This document shows positions 20,810 to 30,112 of a stretch of DNA of 64,000 nt, piece by piece; within the stretch, counting starts at the first letter, position 1; the number at the start of each line of letters is the position of its first letter. Source of the DNA: Nocardioides sp. W7 (GTDB taxonomy: Bacteria > Actinomycetota > Actinomycetes > Propionibacteriales > Nocardioidaceae); NCBI RefSeq assembly GCF_022919075.1, contig NZ_CP095078.1, positions 2,480,001 through 2,544,000 on the forward strand, given 5' to 3'. A program made the position numbers and the translations under genes. The notes beneath the pieces were generated by a model. The model was not told where the DNA came from. It searched no databases and worked only from the letters and a program-made list of their open reading frames with translations.

Positions 20810-21822
20810 GGCTCGCCGCCTCCCTCCTGGGGCTCGGGCCCCATGACGGCGCGCACCGGGTCGCTGCCCGTGCCGGGTTGTCGGTACTGGTCCCGCTGCT
20901 GGTGCTGCTGGCGACCGACCACCTGGCCTGGTCGGCGTACGCCGCGTTCGGCGCGTTCACCTCGCTCTACGGTCGCACCCGGGTCGGGGGATCCCGGCTG
21001 CGGATGCAGGCCGCGCTCGGCCTGCTCCTCACGGCCCTGGTCACCCTCGGCGTGCTGGTCGGGACCTACGACGGCCGCGCCTGGCTCGCCGTGCCGCTGG
21101 CCGCGCTGGTGGCCGCCGGCGCCTCGGTCGCCTCCGACACCTGGCAGTGGCACCCGCCGGGCGCGTTGTTCCCGGTGTTCGCGTTCACCGCCTGCGCCTC
21201 GGTGCCGAGCTCGCCGGCGGACGCGGCCACCGCGGCTCTGGTCGCCGGAGCCACCGCGGCCTTCGCGGTGGTGGTGGGCAACGCCGGGTCGTGGTGGCGA
21301 CGCGTGCACGGGGGACCGGCCCCCGTCGTACCCGACCTGGGTCCGGCCGAGGGCCGGTTGCGCACCCTCGCGCTCCCCAGCGGCCTGGCCGTCCTCGCCG
21401 CCGGCGCCCTGGCCACCGGGGTCGGGATCGGGCACCCGTACTGGGCGATGGTCTCCGCCGTGGTGCCGCTCGCCGCCCGCTCCCGCAGCGCCCAGCTGAC
21501 CCGGGGCGTGCACCGCGTCGTCGGCACCGGCCTGGGCCTGCTCGTCGCCGGCGTCGTGCTCGCCTTCGAGCCGGCGGGGCTGGTCCTGGTGCTCGTCGTG
21601 GTCGCGCTGCAGGTCGTGGCCGAGCTGCTGGTCGGCCGCAACTACGCGCTGGCCCTCGTGGCGATCACCCCGCTCGCGCTGCTGATGGTGCACCTCGCCT
21701 CGCCCGTCCCCGCCCGGGACCTGCTCGTCGACCGGGGTCTGGAGACCGTCATCGGAGTCGCGGTGGGGCTCGCCGTCGGCCAGCTGTTCTCGGGACGGGC
21801 GGGCGGGTCCGCTCGGCCCTGA
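20806..21822 (+). CDS. FUSC-family inner-membrane protein
   Basis: 338 residues. Two halves of about five to six membrane helices each (about 20-160 and 190-335), with the FUSC pattern of a GHPYWAMVSAVVPL segment and RGVHRVVGTGLGLLVAG, related to aromatic-acid/fusaric-acid resistance proteins such as AaeB. Likely an efflux component; substrate unknown. GTG start inside the stop of the preceding gene. Confidence 0.82.
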   Translation: MRLAASLLGLGPHDGAHRVAARAGLSVLVPLLVLLATDHLAWSAYAAFGAFTSLYGRTRVGGSRLRMQAALGLLLTALVTLGVLVGTYDGRAWLAVPLAALVAAGASVASDTWQWHPPGALFPVFAFTACASVPSSPADAATAALVAGATAAFAVVVGNAGSWWRRVHGGPAPVVPDLGPAEGRLRTLALPSGLAVLAAGALATGVGIGHPYWAMVSAVVPLAARSRSAQLTRGVHRVVGTGLGLLVAGVVLAFEPAGLVLVLVVVALQVVAELLVGRNYALALVAITPLALLMVHLASPVPARDLLVDRGLETVIGVAVGLAVGQLFSGRAGGSARP

Positions 21823-21864
21823 TCAGACCGACGGGTCGTCCGCGATTGCCCTACGGTGCTCTCG

Positions 21865-22782
21865 ATGAAGATCGATGCCGAGCACCGGGTCGATCCGAGC
21901 CTGGTGGCACTCGCCGAGGAGTCGCGGGCGTTCTACGCGCAGCGCGTGGCCGGTCACGGCCCCCGCAGCCCGGAGGAGCTTCGCGCGGTCCGCTCCGGCC
22001 TCGCAGCACCGGTCCGGTCCCAGCCGCCGGCGGTCGAGGAGACCGTCGGCGCCGGGGGACGTCGGGTCCCCGTGCGCATCCACGCCCCGGTGGACCGGCC
22101 GGCGGCGGGAGTCGTCCTCGAGATCCACGGTGGTGGCTTCTACCTGGGGTCCGCTGCCGGAAGCGACCTCCGCAACCGCCAGCTCGCGGACGCCATCGGC
22201 GTCGCGGTCGTGAGTGTGGACTATCGCCTGGCGCCCGAGCACCCCTGGCCTGCTGCACCCGACGACTGCGAGACCGCGGCGCTGTGGCTGGCCGAGAACG
22301 CCGAGGAGCGCTTCGGAACCACCGCGATCGCCGTCAGCGGGTTCTCGGCCGGCGCCACGCTGGCCGTGACCACGCTCCTCCGCCTGCGTGAGCGGGGGAT
22401 CCCTGCGGTCGACACCGCGGTGCTGCAGTTCGGCACCTACGACCTCAGCGCCCAGACTCCCGCCGGCCGCCTGATCGCGGACGAGTACTTCCTCGAGGCC
22501 TACGCGGGGGCCGCGTCCGACCGCACGCACCCGGAGCTCTCCCCGATCTACGCCGACCTGACGGGCCTGCCGCCCGTCCTGATGATCGTCGGAGACGCCG
22601 ACATCCTCCTGGCGGACAACCTGGCCATGGCCGCCAGGTTGTCGGCCGCAGGGGTCGACCTCGACCTGCGGGTCTACCCCGAGTCGCCGCACGGCTTCAC
22701 CGCCCACGCCACCCCGATGGCGCGGAGGGCCCTTGACGACCTCGAGGCGTGGCTCGCCCTCCGTCAGCCGGAGGACAGGTAG
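21865..22782 (+). CDS. Alpha/beta hydrolase fold-3 esterase (hormone-sensitive lipase family)
   Basis: 305 residues. HGGGF oxyanion motif, nucleophile elbow GFSAGA, Asp in GDADILLAD and His in PHGFTAH make the full catalytic set of HSL-type carboxylesterases. Cytoplasmic; substrate unknown. ATG at 21865 chosen because TACGGT (21852-21857) sits 7 nt upstream, so the GTG three codons earlier overlaps the box and is unlikely. Confidence 0.9.
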   Translation: MKIDAEHRVDPSLVALAEESRAFYAQRVAGHGPRSPEELRAVRSGLAAPVRSQPPAVEETVGAGGRRVPVRIHAPVDRPAAGVVLEIHGGGFYLGSAAGSDLRNRQLADAIGVAVVSVDYRLAPEHPWPAAPDDCETAALWLAENAEERFGTTAIAVSGFSAGATLAVTTLLRLRERGIPAVDTAVLQFGTYDLSAQTPAGRLIADEYFLEAYAGAASDRTHPELSPIYADLTGLPPVLMIVGDADILLADNLAMAARLSAAGVDLDLRVYPESPHGFTAHATPMARRALDDLEAWLALRQPEDR

Positions 22783-22831
22783 TACGGGCCCAGCAACGTG
22801 CATTCAGCGCTGTGCACTCGGCGCCGTTCAC

Positions 22832-24082
22832 TCAGGTCCGCCGGTGGAAGGCGACCTTCCCGCCGGGCAGGTGTCGGGTCTCCCAGGTCGGGTCGTGGGC
22901 GCGGGTGTGGTGTCGTGGGCAGAGGAGCCGGGCGTTGTCGAGGTTGGTCGGGCCGCCGTGGCTCCACGGGTCGTGGTGGTGGGCGTGGCACAGGGCCGGT
23001 GGCCAGTCGCAGCCGTCTGCGGTGCAGCCGCGGTCGCGCAGGGCCAGGGCGGTGCGTTGGGCCTTGCTGAAGAGTCGCTGTTTTCGTCCGAGGTCGAGGA
23101 CCTCGGACCGGGCGCCGAGGACGGCGGGGATGATGCCGGCCTCGCATGCGAGTCGGCGCACGGCGCCGGCGGAGAGGCGGTGGCCGGTGTCGAGTTGCCC
23201 GACGGCGGTGTCGCGTCTCAGGTCGTCGAGGGTCATGGTGACCACGAGGGTCGCGTTCATTCCGCCGGCCTGTGGCAGGTGATCGGCGGGGAGGCGTTCC
23301 AGCAGCTCGCACAGTGCGCGGCCGAGCCGCTCGGGCCCGGGTCGGCGCCCCTGACCGGGGCCGTGGGTGGCGGTCTGGTGCTTGGGGGCGGCGATCGCGG
23401 TCAGGGCTTTGCGCAGGAGGTCGCCGTGCAGGGTGGGGATGGTGAATCGGCCGTGGGTGGTGCCGTGTCCGTCCTCGGTCATGGTCAACCGGGCGGACGC
23501 GGCTGCTCGAGCCTCTTCGGCGGCCAGCAGCTGGGCTTCGTGGGCCTCGCCGGTCTCGGGGGCGACGACGTCGAGGATCCGTTTCCCGAGGCGGCGCAGG
23601 TCACGCGCGTCGTGATGGGCGGCCTCCTCGAGCAGCACCGCGACCGCTCGGTCGCGGATCTCCGCGGTGACGGTGTCGGGCAGTGCGTCGATGGCGTCGG
23701 TGATGACGAGGGCCTGGTCGGGGTTGATGGCGCCGTCGGCGAGGGCGTGCCGGACGGGTGCGTACAGGTCGCGGTCGACGGCTGCGGCGAGTCGTGTCAG
23801 TCGGTGGGTCGAGGTCCGTGGGTGGCGGGTCTGGACCGCGAGCCAGTTCGCGGTGGAGGTGGCGCCGGTGGGTCCGGCGAGGTCGACGGCGTCGGCGTGC
23901 GCGGCGAGGCGGGCCTGTAGCTCGGTCAGCTGCGAGATCAGTCGGTCGGTCTCGACCAGCGCTCGTCCGGTCTCCTCCGCGGTCAGCGACGGCAGCCAGG
24001 CGTCACGCATCGCGGCGAGGTTCTCGCCGGTGCGCACCAGCAGACCCGTGACCGGGTGCGGAGGCGAGGCGATCGCTGACAT
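22832..24082 (-). CDS. DUF222/13E12-repeat HNH endonuclease-domain protein
   Basis: 416 residues. Long helical DUF222 region (about 1-310) and a C-terminal HNH domain with GCTADGCDWPP, CHAHHHDPWSHGG and NARLLCPRHHTRAHD, which carries the zinc cysteines and the H-N-H metal site. These proteins are repeated in actinobacterial genomes, behave like selfish or mobile-associated genes and have no known host function. The ATG is chosen by family habit; a GTG 57 nt upstream is in frame. The ribosome site is weak for both. Confidence 0.88.
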   Translation of the reverse strand: MSAIASPPHPVTGLLVRTGENLAAMRDAWLPSLTAEETGRALVETDRLISQLTELQARLAAHADAVDLAGPTGATSTANWLAVQTRHPRTSTHRLTRLAAAVDRDLYAPVRHALADGAINPDQALVITDAIDALPDTVTAEIRDRAVAVLLEEAAHHDARDLRRLGKRILDVVAPETGEAHEAQLLAAEEARAAASARLTMTEDGHGTTHGRFTIPTLHGDLLRKALTAIAAPKHQTATHGPGQGRRPGPERLGRALCELLERLPADHLPQAGGMNATLVVTMTLDDLRRDTAVGQLDTGHRLSAGAVRRLACEAGIIPAVLGARSEVLDLGRKQRLFSKAQRTALALRDRGCTADGCDWPPALCHAHHHDPWSHGGPTNLDNARLLCPRHHTRAHDPTWETRHLPGGKVAFHRRT

Positions 24083-24174
24083 GGATCCAGTCCAGCCGGG
24101 CCCACCGACACTTCCCGGGCCGGTAAAGCGGCTGTCCACAGGCTTGCTGACCGCCGGTCGCTACCCTTCGCCGG

Positions 24175-25389
24175 GTGAGGACCGACCCGACCGAGCTCGA
24201 CCGCGGCGACCCGCTGGCGGCGTACCGCGACCGCTTCGTGGGGGCCGAGACCCCACTGGTCTACTTCGACGGCAACAGCCTGGGCCGGCCGCTGCGGGTC
24301 ACCGGAGACCGCCTCAAGTCGTTCGTCGAGCAGGAGTGGGGCGGGCGGCTGATCCGGGGCTGGGACGAGGGCTGGCTCGACCTCCCGGCCCGGATCGGCG
24401 ACGACCTCGGGCGGATCTGCCTCGGGGCCGGGCCCGGCCAGACGATCGTCGGCGACTCCACGACGGTGCTGCTCTACAAGGCGATGCGTACGGCGGTGGC
24501 GGCGCGGCCGGGCCGCACCGAGATCGTCGTCGACCGCGACAACTTCCCGACCGACCGGTACGTCGCCCAGGGCGTGGCCGACGAGTGCGGCCTGAGTGTC
24601 CGCTGGATCGACGTCGACACCACGGCCGGCGTCACCGCAGAGCTGCTGCGCGCGGCCGTGGGGGAGCAGACGGCCCTCGTCGTGCTCAGCCACGTCGCCT
24701 ACCGGTCGGCGTACCTCGCGGACGTCCCGGCCCTCACCCGGATCGCCCACGACGCCGGCGCGCTCGTCCTGTGGGACCTGTGCCATTCGGCGGGCTCGGT
24801 GCCGGTCCACCTGGACGACTGGGACGTCGACCTGGCGGTGGGCTGCACGTACAAGTACCTCAACGGCGGTCCCGGTTCGCCCGCGTTCGTCTACGCGCGC
24901 AAGCGCCTCCACGACCGGCTGGCCCAGCCGATCCAGGGCTGGATGGGCCACCGCGACCCGTTCCTGATGGGGCCGTCGTACGCGCCCGCGCCGGGCATCC
25001 GCCGGATGCTGTCGGGCACCCCGCCGATCGTCGGCATGCTGGCGCTGCAGGACATGCTCGCGCTCCTCGAGGAGGCCGGCATCGAAGCGGTCCGGGCCAA
25101 GTCGGTCGGGTTGACCGACTACGCCGTCGAGATCGCCGGGGAGCTGCTGGTCGAACGCGGTGTCACCCTCGCGAGCCCCCGCGAGAGCGCCCGGCGCGGC
25201 GGTCACGTGGCCCTCGAGCACCCCCTGATGCGCGAGGTGACCGCGGCGCTGTGGGAGCGCGACGTGATCCCCGACTATCGCGACCCGCACGGGCTGCGGA
25301 TCGGGCTGTCGCCGCTGTCCACCTCCTTCGCGGAGGTACGACGGGGGCTGGAAACGGTTCGCGACATGCTGGACGCCCTGACAGGCTGA
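24175..25389 (+). CDS. kynU: Kynureninase
   Basis: 404 residues. PLP enzyme that cleaves kynurenine to anthranilate and alanine. Seen: YFDGNSLG near residue 25, WDLCHSAG with the cofactor Asp, PLP-lysine K227 in CTYKYLNGGPG, GWMGH, and LRIGLSPL near the C-terminus. GTG start with TACCCT at 24162-24167, 7 nt upstream: leaderless. No tryptophan dioxygenase or kynurenine formamidase gene is nearby, so the pathway must be completed elsewhere. Followed after 3 nt by the S66 peptidase gene. Confidence 0.94.
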   Translation: MRTDPTELDRGDPLAAYRDRFVGAETPLVYFDGNSLGRPLRVTGDRLKSFVEQEWGGRLIRGWDEGWLDLPARIGDDLGRICLGAGPGQTIVGDSTTVLLYKAMRTAVAARPGRTEIVVDRDNFPTDRYVAQGVADECGLSVRWIDVDTTAGVTAELLRAAVGEQTALVVLSHVAYRSAYLADVPALTRIAHDAGALVLWDLCHSAGSVPVHLDDWDVDLAVGCTYKYLNGGPGSPAFVYARKRLHDRLAQPIQGWMGHRDPFLMGPSYAPAPGIRRMLSGTPPIVGMLALQDMLALLEEAGIEAVRAKSVGLTDYAVEIAGELLVERGVTLASPRESARRGGHVALEHPLMREVTAALWERDVIPDYRDPHGLRIGLSPLSTSFAEVRRGLETVRDMLDALTG

Positions 25390-25392
25390 GCC

Positions 25393-26406
25393 ATGCGCTT
25401 CCCCCGACCGCTCCGTCCCGGCGACACGATCGGCGTCACCGCCCCGTCCAGCGGGGTGGACGACCGGATGCGGGCCCGGCTCGACGTGGCGGTCGCCTTC
25501 CTGGAGTCACGCGGCTACCACGTGCAGCTCGGCGACTGCCTCGGCGCCGGGCGGGTCGTCTCCGCCCCGAGGGAGCAGCGCGCGGCGGAGCTGACCCGGA
25601 TGCTCACCGACCCGGCGATCCGCGCGGTGGTCCCGCCCTGGGGCGGCGAGACCGCGATCGACCTGCTCGACCAGGTCGACTGGTTCGCGCTGGAGGCGGC
25701 CGAGCCCACCTGGCTGGTCGGCTTCAGCGACCTCACCACCGTGATGCTGCCGCTGAGCCTGCGCACCGGCTGGGCGACGCTGCACGGCAGCAACCTGATG
25801 GACACGCCGTACGACCCGCCGGCCGGCCTGCTGCACTGGCTCGACGTCGCGTCCGCGACCGGGCCGTTCACCCAGCGCAGCCCCCGGCGCTACCGCAGCA
25901 CGGGCTGGGACGACTACGTCGGCGACCCCGGCGTCCGCACGATGACCCTCGACCGGGAGGGCGGCTGGTCCTCGCTCGACGGAGCGCCCGTCGACGTGAC
26001 CGGGCGCCTGGTCGGCGGCTGCATCGAGACGGTCTGCCACCTGGCCGGGACGCCGTACGGCGATGTCGCGTCGTACGGCCGCGCGCACCCCGACGAGGGT
26101 CTGCTGGTCTACCTGGAGGCCTGCGAGCAGGGCGCCTACGACATCTGCCGATCGCTGCACGGGCTCCGGCTCGCCGGCTGGTTCGAGCACGCGAGCGGCG
26201 TGATCATCGGTCGCACCAGCGCCCCGGACGCCGCGTTGATGACCCAGGCCGACGCGGTCGCGGACGCTCTCGGAGGGCTTGGCGTGCCGGTGGTGCTGGA
26301 CGTCGAGTGCGGCCACGTCCAGCCGTTCCTGCCGCTGGTCAACGGCGCGCTGGGCCGGCTCGTCCTCGACGGCGAGCGCCAGGAGCTCACCCAGACCCTG
26401 CGCTGA
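25393..26406 (+). CDS. LD-carboxypeptidase, peptidase family S66
   Basis: 337 residues. Family S66 (LdcA/MccF). The N-terminal domain has the nucleophile Ser112 in GFSD after VPPWGGE; the C-terminal domain has Glu in LEACEQ and His in ECGHVQPFLPL, completing the Ser-Glu-His triad. No signal peptide, so it would act on recycled murein tetrapeptides or on aminoacyl-nucleotide antibiotics as MccF does. Starts 3 nt after kynU and ends directly against the convergent UBP-finger gene. Confidence 0.9.
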   Translation: MRFPRPLRPGDTIGVTAPSSGVDDRMRARLDVAVAFLESRGYHVQLGDCLGAGRVVSAPREQRAAELTRMLTDPAIRAVVPPWGGETAIDLLDQVDWFALEAAEPTWLVGFSDLTTVMLPLSLRTGWATLHGSNLMDTPYDPPAGLLHWLDVASATGPFTQRSPRRYRSTGWDDYVGDPGVRTMTLDREGGWSSLDGAPVDVTGRLVGGCIETVCHLAGTPYGDVASYGRAHPDEGLLVYLEACEQGAYDICRSLHGLRLAGWFEHASGVIIGRTSAPDAALMTQADAVADALGGLGVPVVLDVECGHVQPFLPLVNGALGRLVLDGERQELTQTLR

Positions 26407-26742
26407 CTAGTGGATGAGGTCGCGCCAGTCCGCGGGCACCCGCCCGGCCGGGCCGGGCGTCGGCTGGTCCTCCGGGTGGGACGTGGGCTCGGCGAGGGCG
26501 GGGCCGAGCACCCCGACCTCCCTGGCGTAGTCCCAGAACCAGTCCTCGCCCGGCTCGAAGCTCTGCACCACCGGGTGACCGGTCGCGCGGAAGTGGGCGG
26601 TGGCGTGCTGGGCGGGGGAGGAGTCGCAGCAGCCGACGTGCCCGCACCGGGCGCAGCGGCGCAGGTGGACCCACCAGCCGCCGACGTCGTCGCACTCGAC
26701 GCAGCCGGTGCCGCTGGGCCGGACGGAGGGGTCGACGGTCAT
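26407..26742 (-). CDS. UBP-type zinc finger protein
   Basis: 111 residues. Cys and His are arranged as in ZnF-UBP domains: GCVECDDVGGWWVHLRRC, then CGHVGCCD, then HATAHFRATGHPVVQSF and a FWDYA segment. In eukaryotes the fold binds ubiquitin C-termini; in actinobacteria it is a small soluble protein of unknown role. ATG has TAGCGT 6 nt upstream on the minus strand (26749-26754), a leaderless start. The stop abuts the S66 stop with no gap. Confidence 0.9.
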   Translation of the reverse strand: MTVDPSVRPSGTGCVECDDVGGWWVHLRRCARCGHVGCCDSSPAQHATAHFRATGHPVVQSFEPGEDWFWDYAREVGVLGPALAEPTSHPEDQPTPGPAGRVPADWRDLIH

Positions 26743-26751
26743 GACGACACG

Positions 26752-27405
26752 CTAGTCCCAGGATGGTGCCGGACGGGAGTGCCGATCGATGCGGTACGCC
26801 GCCGCGAACAGCGCGAGGAACAGCACGGTCACCATCGCGGCCGCCGCCAGCACCCGCGGCCAGCCCTCGGCGTCGACGTCGAGGAACGGATAGGGGTACC
26901 AGCCGGTCAGCGCGCCGACGGCCAGGGTCCAGGCCAGCCAGAGCAGCGGCCAGATGAGCGCCCGGCGTACCTCGGTCAGGGTGACCCGCGGCCGCGGGCC
27001 GAAGGCCAGCCAGCCGACGACCACCAGCGCCGGCACCACCATGTGCAGCAGCTTGTCGGCCGCCCAGTCCCAGCCCGTCAGGTCGAGCAGCGGCCGCAGC
27101 AGCACGAAGTGCACCAGCCCGGTGACCGTGATGCCGACGAGGCCGGCCAGCCGCAGGGCCCGCCACCACCGCCCGTCGTACGACGGGTAGCGGGCGAGGG
27201 TGATCGCGGCGACGGCGACGAGCAGGTTGCTCTGGATGGTGAAGTACGAGACCAGTCGCCCGAGCCGCACCGCCAGGCCCGGCTCGCTCCGCTCGTCGAG
27301 CACCCCGCCGCCCTGCACGACGAGCACCAGCTGCAGCACCAACGCGGTCACGGCGACGACCCCGGTGACCAGGTGCCAGCGTCGCGCGGCGGTGGCGGTC
27401 GTCAC
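26752..27405 (-). CDS. Pr6Pr-family integral membrane protein
   Basis: 217 residues with about six membrane helices. Signature segments of the Pr6Pr (FAR-17a/AIG1-like) family are present: SYFTIQSNLLVAV, a helix with DKLLHMVVPALVVVGWLAF, and GWYPYPFLDV. Function unknown; eukaryotic relatives hydrolyse fatty-acid esters. GTG start with TAGGTT (minus strand of 27412-27417) 6 nt upstream: leaderless. Its promoter lies beside the terminator of the two-component operon. Confidence 0.87.
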   Translation of the reverse strand: MTTATAARRWHLVTGVVAVTALVLQLVLVVQGGGVLDERSEPGLAVRLGRLVSYFTIQSNLLVAVAAITLARYPSYDGRWWRALRLAGLVGITVTGLVHFVLLRPLLDLTGWDWAADKLLHMVVPALVVVGWLAFGPRPRVTLTEVRRALIWPLLWLAWTLAVGALTGWYPYPFLDVDAEGWPRVLAAAAMVTVLFLALFAAAYRIDRHSRPAPSWD

Positions 27406-27417
27406 CCCCGGAACCTA

Positions 27418-27440
27418 GGGCACGCCGACCCGGCGTGCCC
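27418..27440 (-). terminator. Hairpin after the two-component operon
   Basis: Perfect 10-bp stem: GGGCACGCCG 27418-27427 and CGGCGTGCCC 27431-27440, 3-nt loop, 16 nt beyond the response-regulator stop in the direction of transcription. No U-tract. Confidence 0.7.
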
Positions 27441-27455
27441 AGGCGGGCGGGGCAC

Positions 27456-28100
27456 TCAGTCGCCCCCGAGACCTTCCTCGCGGGCCTTGATCATCGCGGT
27501 CGCGCGGTCGGGGATGCCCAGCTTGGTGAGCACGTTGGAGACGTGGTTGCGCACCGTCTTGGGGCTCAGCACCATCCGGCGCGCGATGGTCGTGTTGTCG
27601 TAGCCGCGGGCCAGCAGGTCGAGCACCTCGCGCTCGCGGTCGGAGAGCTCCGGGAACGGCAGGCGTACGGCGGTGCGCCCCGCCATCAGGCTGGCCATCG
27701 CCCGGGCGGCGACCTGCGGGCCGAGGATCGCCTCGCCCTCCGCGACCGCCCGGATGCCGCGCTCGACCTGCTCGGGGGAGGAGCTCTTCAGCAGGTAGCC
27801 GCGCGCGCCGGCCCGGATCGCCGCCACCACCGACTCGTCGTCCTCGTCCATGGTCACCACCAGCACCGCCAGGTCGGGCCGACGGCGGACCAGGTCGCGG
27901 GTGGTCTCGATGCCGGAGTCGTCGCCGAGGTGCAGGTCCATGAGCACGACGTCGACCCGGTCGTCGACCCGCTCCATCGCCTCGGCGGCGGACTCGGCCT
28001 GGGCCACGACGCTGATCCCAGGCAGCGAGTCGAGGAGCCCGGCCATGCCGAGCCGGAAGACGGGGTGGTCGTCGACGACGGCGACGCGGATCTCGCTCAC
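27456..28100 (-). CDS. NarL/FixJ-family response regulator
   Basis: 214 residues. Receiver domain (1-120) with the acidic pair D10/D11, phospho-acceptor D55 in VLMDLHLGD, and Lys in YLLKSSSPEQ. LuxR-type helix-turn-helix at the C-terminus (about 148-205) with LSDREREVLDLLARG and SPKTVRNHVSNVLTKLGI. GTG start has AGGAACG upstream and overlaps the stop of the sensor kinase by 4 nt; cognate pair. Target genes are unknown. Confidence 0.95.
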   Translation of the reverse strand: MSEIRVAVVDDHPVFRLGMAGLLDSLPGISVVAQAESAAEAMERVDDRVDVVLMDLHLGDDSGIETTRDLVRRRPDLAVLVVTMDEDDESVVAAIRAGARGYLLKSSSPEQVERGIRAVAEGEAILGPQVAARAMASLMAGRTAVRLPFPELSDREREVLDLLARGYDNTTIARRMVLSPKTVRNHVSNVLTKLGIPDRATAMIKAREEGLGGD

Positions 28101-30112
28101 GGGGACGTTCCTACCAGTGGCAGCACGGCCGTGACGGCTGTTCCGCCCTCCGGGCGCGCCGTGACCTCCACCGTGCCGCCCTGCTCGGTGGCCCGTTCGC
28201 GCATCGACCGGGTGCCGACACCGGGCACCGCGTCGGTCGCGACCCCGCGACCGTTGTCGGCCACCTCCAGGACCAGCCGGTCCTCGAGGATTCGGAGGGT
28301 CAGCCGGCAGGTCGTCGCGCTCGCGTGCCGCACGGCGTTGGTGAGCGCCTCGCTCGCGATGGCGTACGCCGTCGCCGCGGTCCACGTGGCGAGCCCCCCG
28401 ACCGGACCGGCGTCCAGCGAGACGCTCAGCCGGGAGTCGTCGTACCGGTGCACGAGCTCGCGGAGCGCCGGCTCCAGCCCGAGCTCCTCGAGGACCGGGG
28501 GGAGCAGGTGGTGGGAGAGCGTGCGGACCGCCTCGACGGCGACGTCGACCTCGCCCTGCAGGTGGGCGAGGAGCTCCCGGCCGGCCTCCGGGTGGTCGGT
28601 CAGCAGGTTGCGCGCTCCCTGCAGACCGAGCCGGATCCCGGCGAGCGAGGGGCCGAGGCCGTCGTGGATCTCGCGGCGGATCACTCGCCGCTCCTCCAGC
28701 CGGACCTGCGACAGTCGCTCGCGCATCCGCTCGACGTCCGCGGCGGAGCCGACGACGGCGACCGCCGCCGCCACGACCGAGGCGAGGTCGTCGAGGTTGC
28801 GCAGGTCGCGGGGTGAGAGCTGCTCGCCGGCCGTCGCCGTGACCTCGAGATCGCCGACGTGCTCGCCACGGTGCCGCAGCGGTACGACGGTGGGGAGACC
28901 CGCCGGCTCGCCCCACCGGACCGGCTCGGTCTCGTCGGTGTGCACGGTCACCGAGGAGAGCCGCATCGAGCGGCCGACGTCCTCGGCGAGCCCGCTCAAC
29001 AGGTCCTCGACGGTGCCGGTGTCGGTGAGCTGCGAGCCGATCCTGCGGACCACCCGGCCGGGGTCGGCCGCCTCGCCGTGCACCAGCAGGTCGACCCGGC
29101 GGCCCAGCCGCAGCCGGAGCGGCTGCACGGCCACGGCGACCACGCCGGCCCCGATGAGGCGGGCCGGCTCCTCGCCGGGCAGCACCTGGGTCACCAGGGC
29201 GGTCGCGCCCAGGTAGAGCGCGAGCAGCACGGTGGTGAGCAGTCCGACCAGGACGGCCCGGCTGACCACCAGGTCCAACCCCCAGAGGCGGTTGCGCAGC
29301 ACCACGACCAGCACCGCGGCCGGGAAGACCGCCTGGGAGGCGAGGTGCAGCGTCGGCACGGCCCACATCGGAGCCGGGATCCAGGGCAGGAGCAGTAGGA
29401 ACGACGCCGCCAGGGCGGCCGTCCCCAGCGCCAGCCAGCCCAGCCCGTTGCGCTCCTCCAGCGGGCCGGTGCGCCGCCGGCGCTCGACCGCCGCGGCCGT
29501 GAGCAGGCCGTGCCCCGAGACCGCCAGCAGCATCGGCACGTAGGCCTGACCCGAGGTCGTGGACACCGGCAGGAAGCCCAGGCACAGGATCACCCCGACG
29601 GCGACTCCCCACCGGGCTCTACCGAGCGGGTGGTCGCGGACCAACCAGGGCACCACCAGGAAGAGCGCGAGCGTCCCGGGCACCCACCCGGTCCAGCTCA
29701 GCGTCGCGACCGCGTCGGACGGCGGCAGCCCGCCGGGCGCGGCCGCCCACGCGTCGTACGCGTAGCCGAAGGCGGACAGCCCGCCGCCCACGCCGGCCAG
29801 CGCGAGCAGCCACGCGACCGGGTGGGTACGCCGGCCGAGCACGACCGCCCCGACCGTGCCGTACAGGCAGGCCACGGAGACGTCGACGACGAAGAAGAGC
29901 AGGTTCGCGTCGACGGGTGGTCGCGCGAGCAGCAGGAGAGGAAGCGAGAGCACGGCCAGGCCCCAGGCGACCACGGCGAGTGCCGCGGCGGCCCGGGGCC
30001 GGCCTCCGTCCGTGACGACGAGCTCGACGGCCGCCTGCCGGGGGGACGTGACAGCGGCGACCGCACCCGACGTCACGGGCGGGTCAGGGGGTGCGGCCGG
30101 TCGACCGGTCAC
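28097..30112 (-). CDS. Membrane sensor histidine kinase, NarL-type (HisKA_3)
   Basis: 671 residues. Ten or so N-terminal membrane helices in two blocks (about 35-260 and 290-320), a GAF-like region (about 340-440), dimerisation domain with His483 in RREIHDGLGPSLAGIR, and an HATPase domain with ASEALTNAVRHA (N box) and VADNGRGV (G1 box). Autophosphorylates His483 and passes phosphate to the adjacent regulator. GTG at 30112 overlaps the upstream gene by 29 nt; GTG at 30076, 8 nt past that stop, is an equally good alternative start. The sensed signal is unknown. Confidence 0.93.
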   Translation of the reverse strand: MTGRPAAPPDPPVTSGAVAAVTSPRQAAVELVVTDGGRPRAAAALAVVAWGLAVLSLPLLLLARPPVDANLLFFVVDVSVACLYGTVGAVVLGRRTHPVAWLLALAGVGGGLSAFGYAYDAWAAAPGGLPPSDAVATLSWTGWVPGTLALFLVVPWLVRDHPLGRARWGVAVGVILCLGFLPVSTTSGQAYVPMLLAVSGHGLLTAAAVERRRRTGPLEERNGLGWLALGTAALAASFLLLLPWIPAPMWAVPTLHLASQAVFPAAVLVVVLRNRLWGLDLVVSRAVLVGLLTTVLLALYLGATALVTQVLPGEEPARLIGAGVVAVAVQPLRLRLGRRVDLLVHGEAADPGRVVRRIGSQLTDTGTVEDLLSGLAEDVGRSMRLSSVTVHTDETEPVRWGEPAGLPTVVPLRHRGEHVGDLEVTATAGEQLSPRDLRNLDDLASVVAAAVAVVGSAADVERMRERLSQVRLEERRVIRREIHDGLGPSLAGIRLGLQGARNLLTDHPEAGRELLAHLQGEVDVAVEAVRTLSHHLLPPVLEELGLEPALRELVHRYDDSRLSVSLDAGPVGGLATWTAATAYAIASEALTNAVRHASATTCRLTLRILEDRLVLEVADNGRGVATDAVPGVGTRSMRERATEQGGTVEVTARPEGGTAVTAVLPLVGTSP

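Noticed and set aside
22832..24082. HNH gene as part of an intact mobile element
   Set aside because: No integrase, reverse transcriptase, inverted repeats or target duplication were seen around it.
23667..26417. Long plus-strand frame over the HNH, kynU and S66 genes
   Set aside because: Arg/Pro/Gly-rich shadow of the real frames; the overlapped genes have full catalytic motifs.
28101..29612. N-terminal extension of the response-regulator frame into the kinase gene
   Set aside because: The regulator begins at the GTG at 28100 with its own ribosome site; the extension is antiphase kinase sequence.
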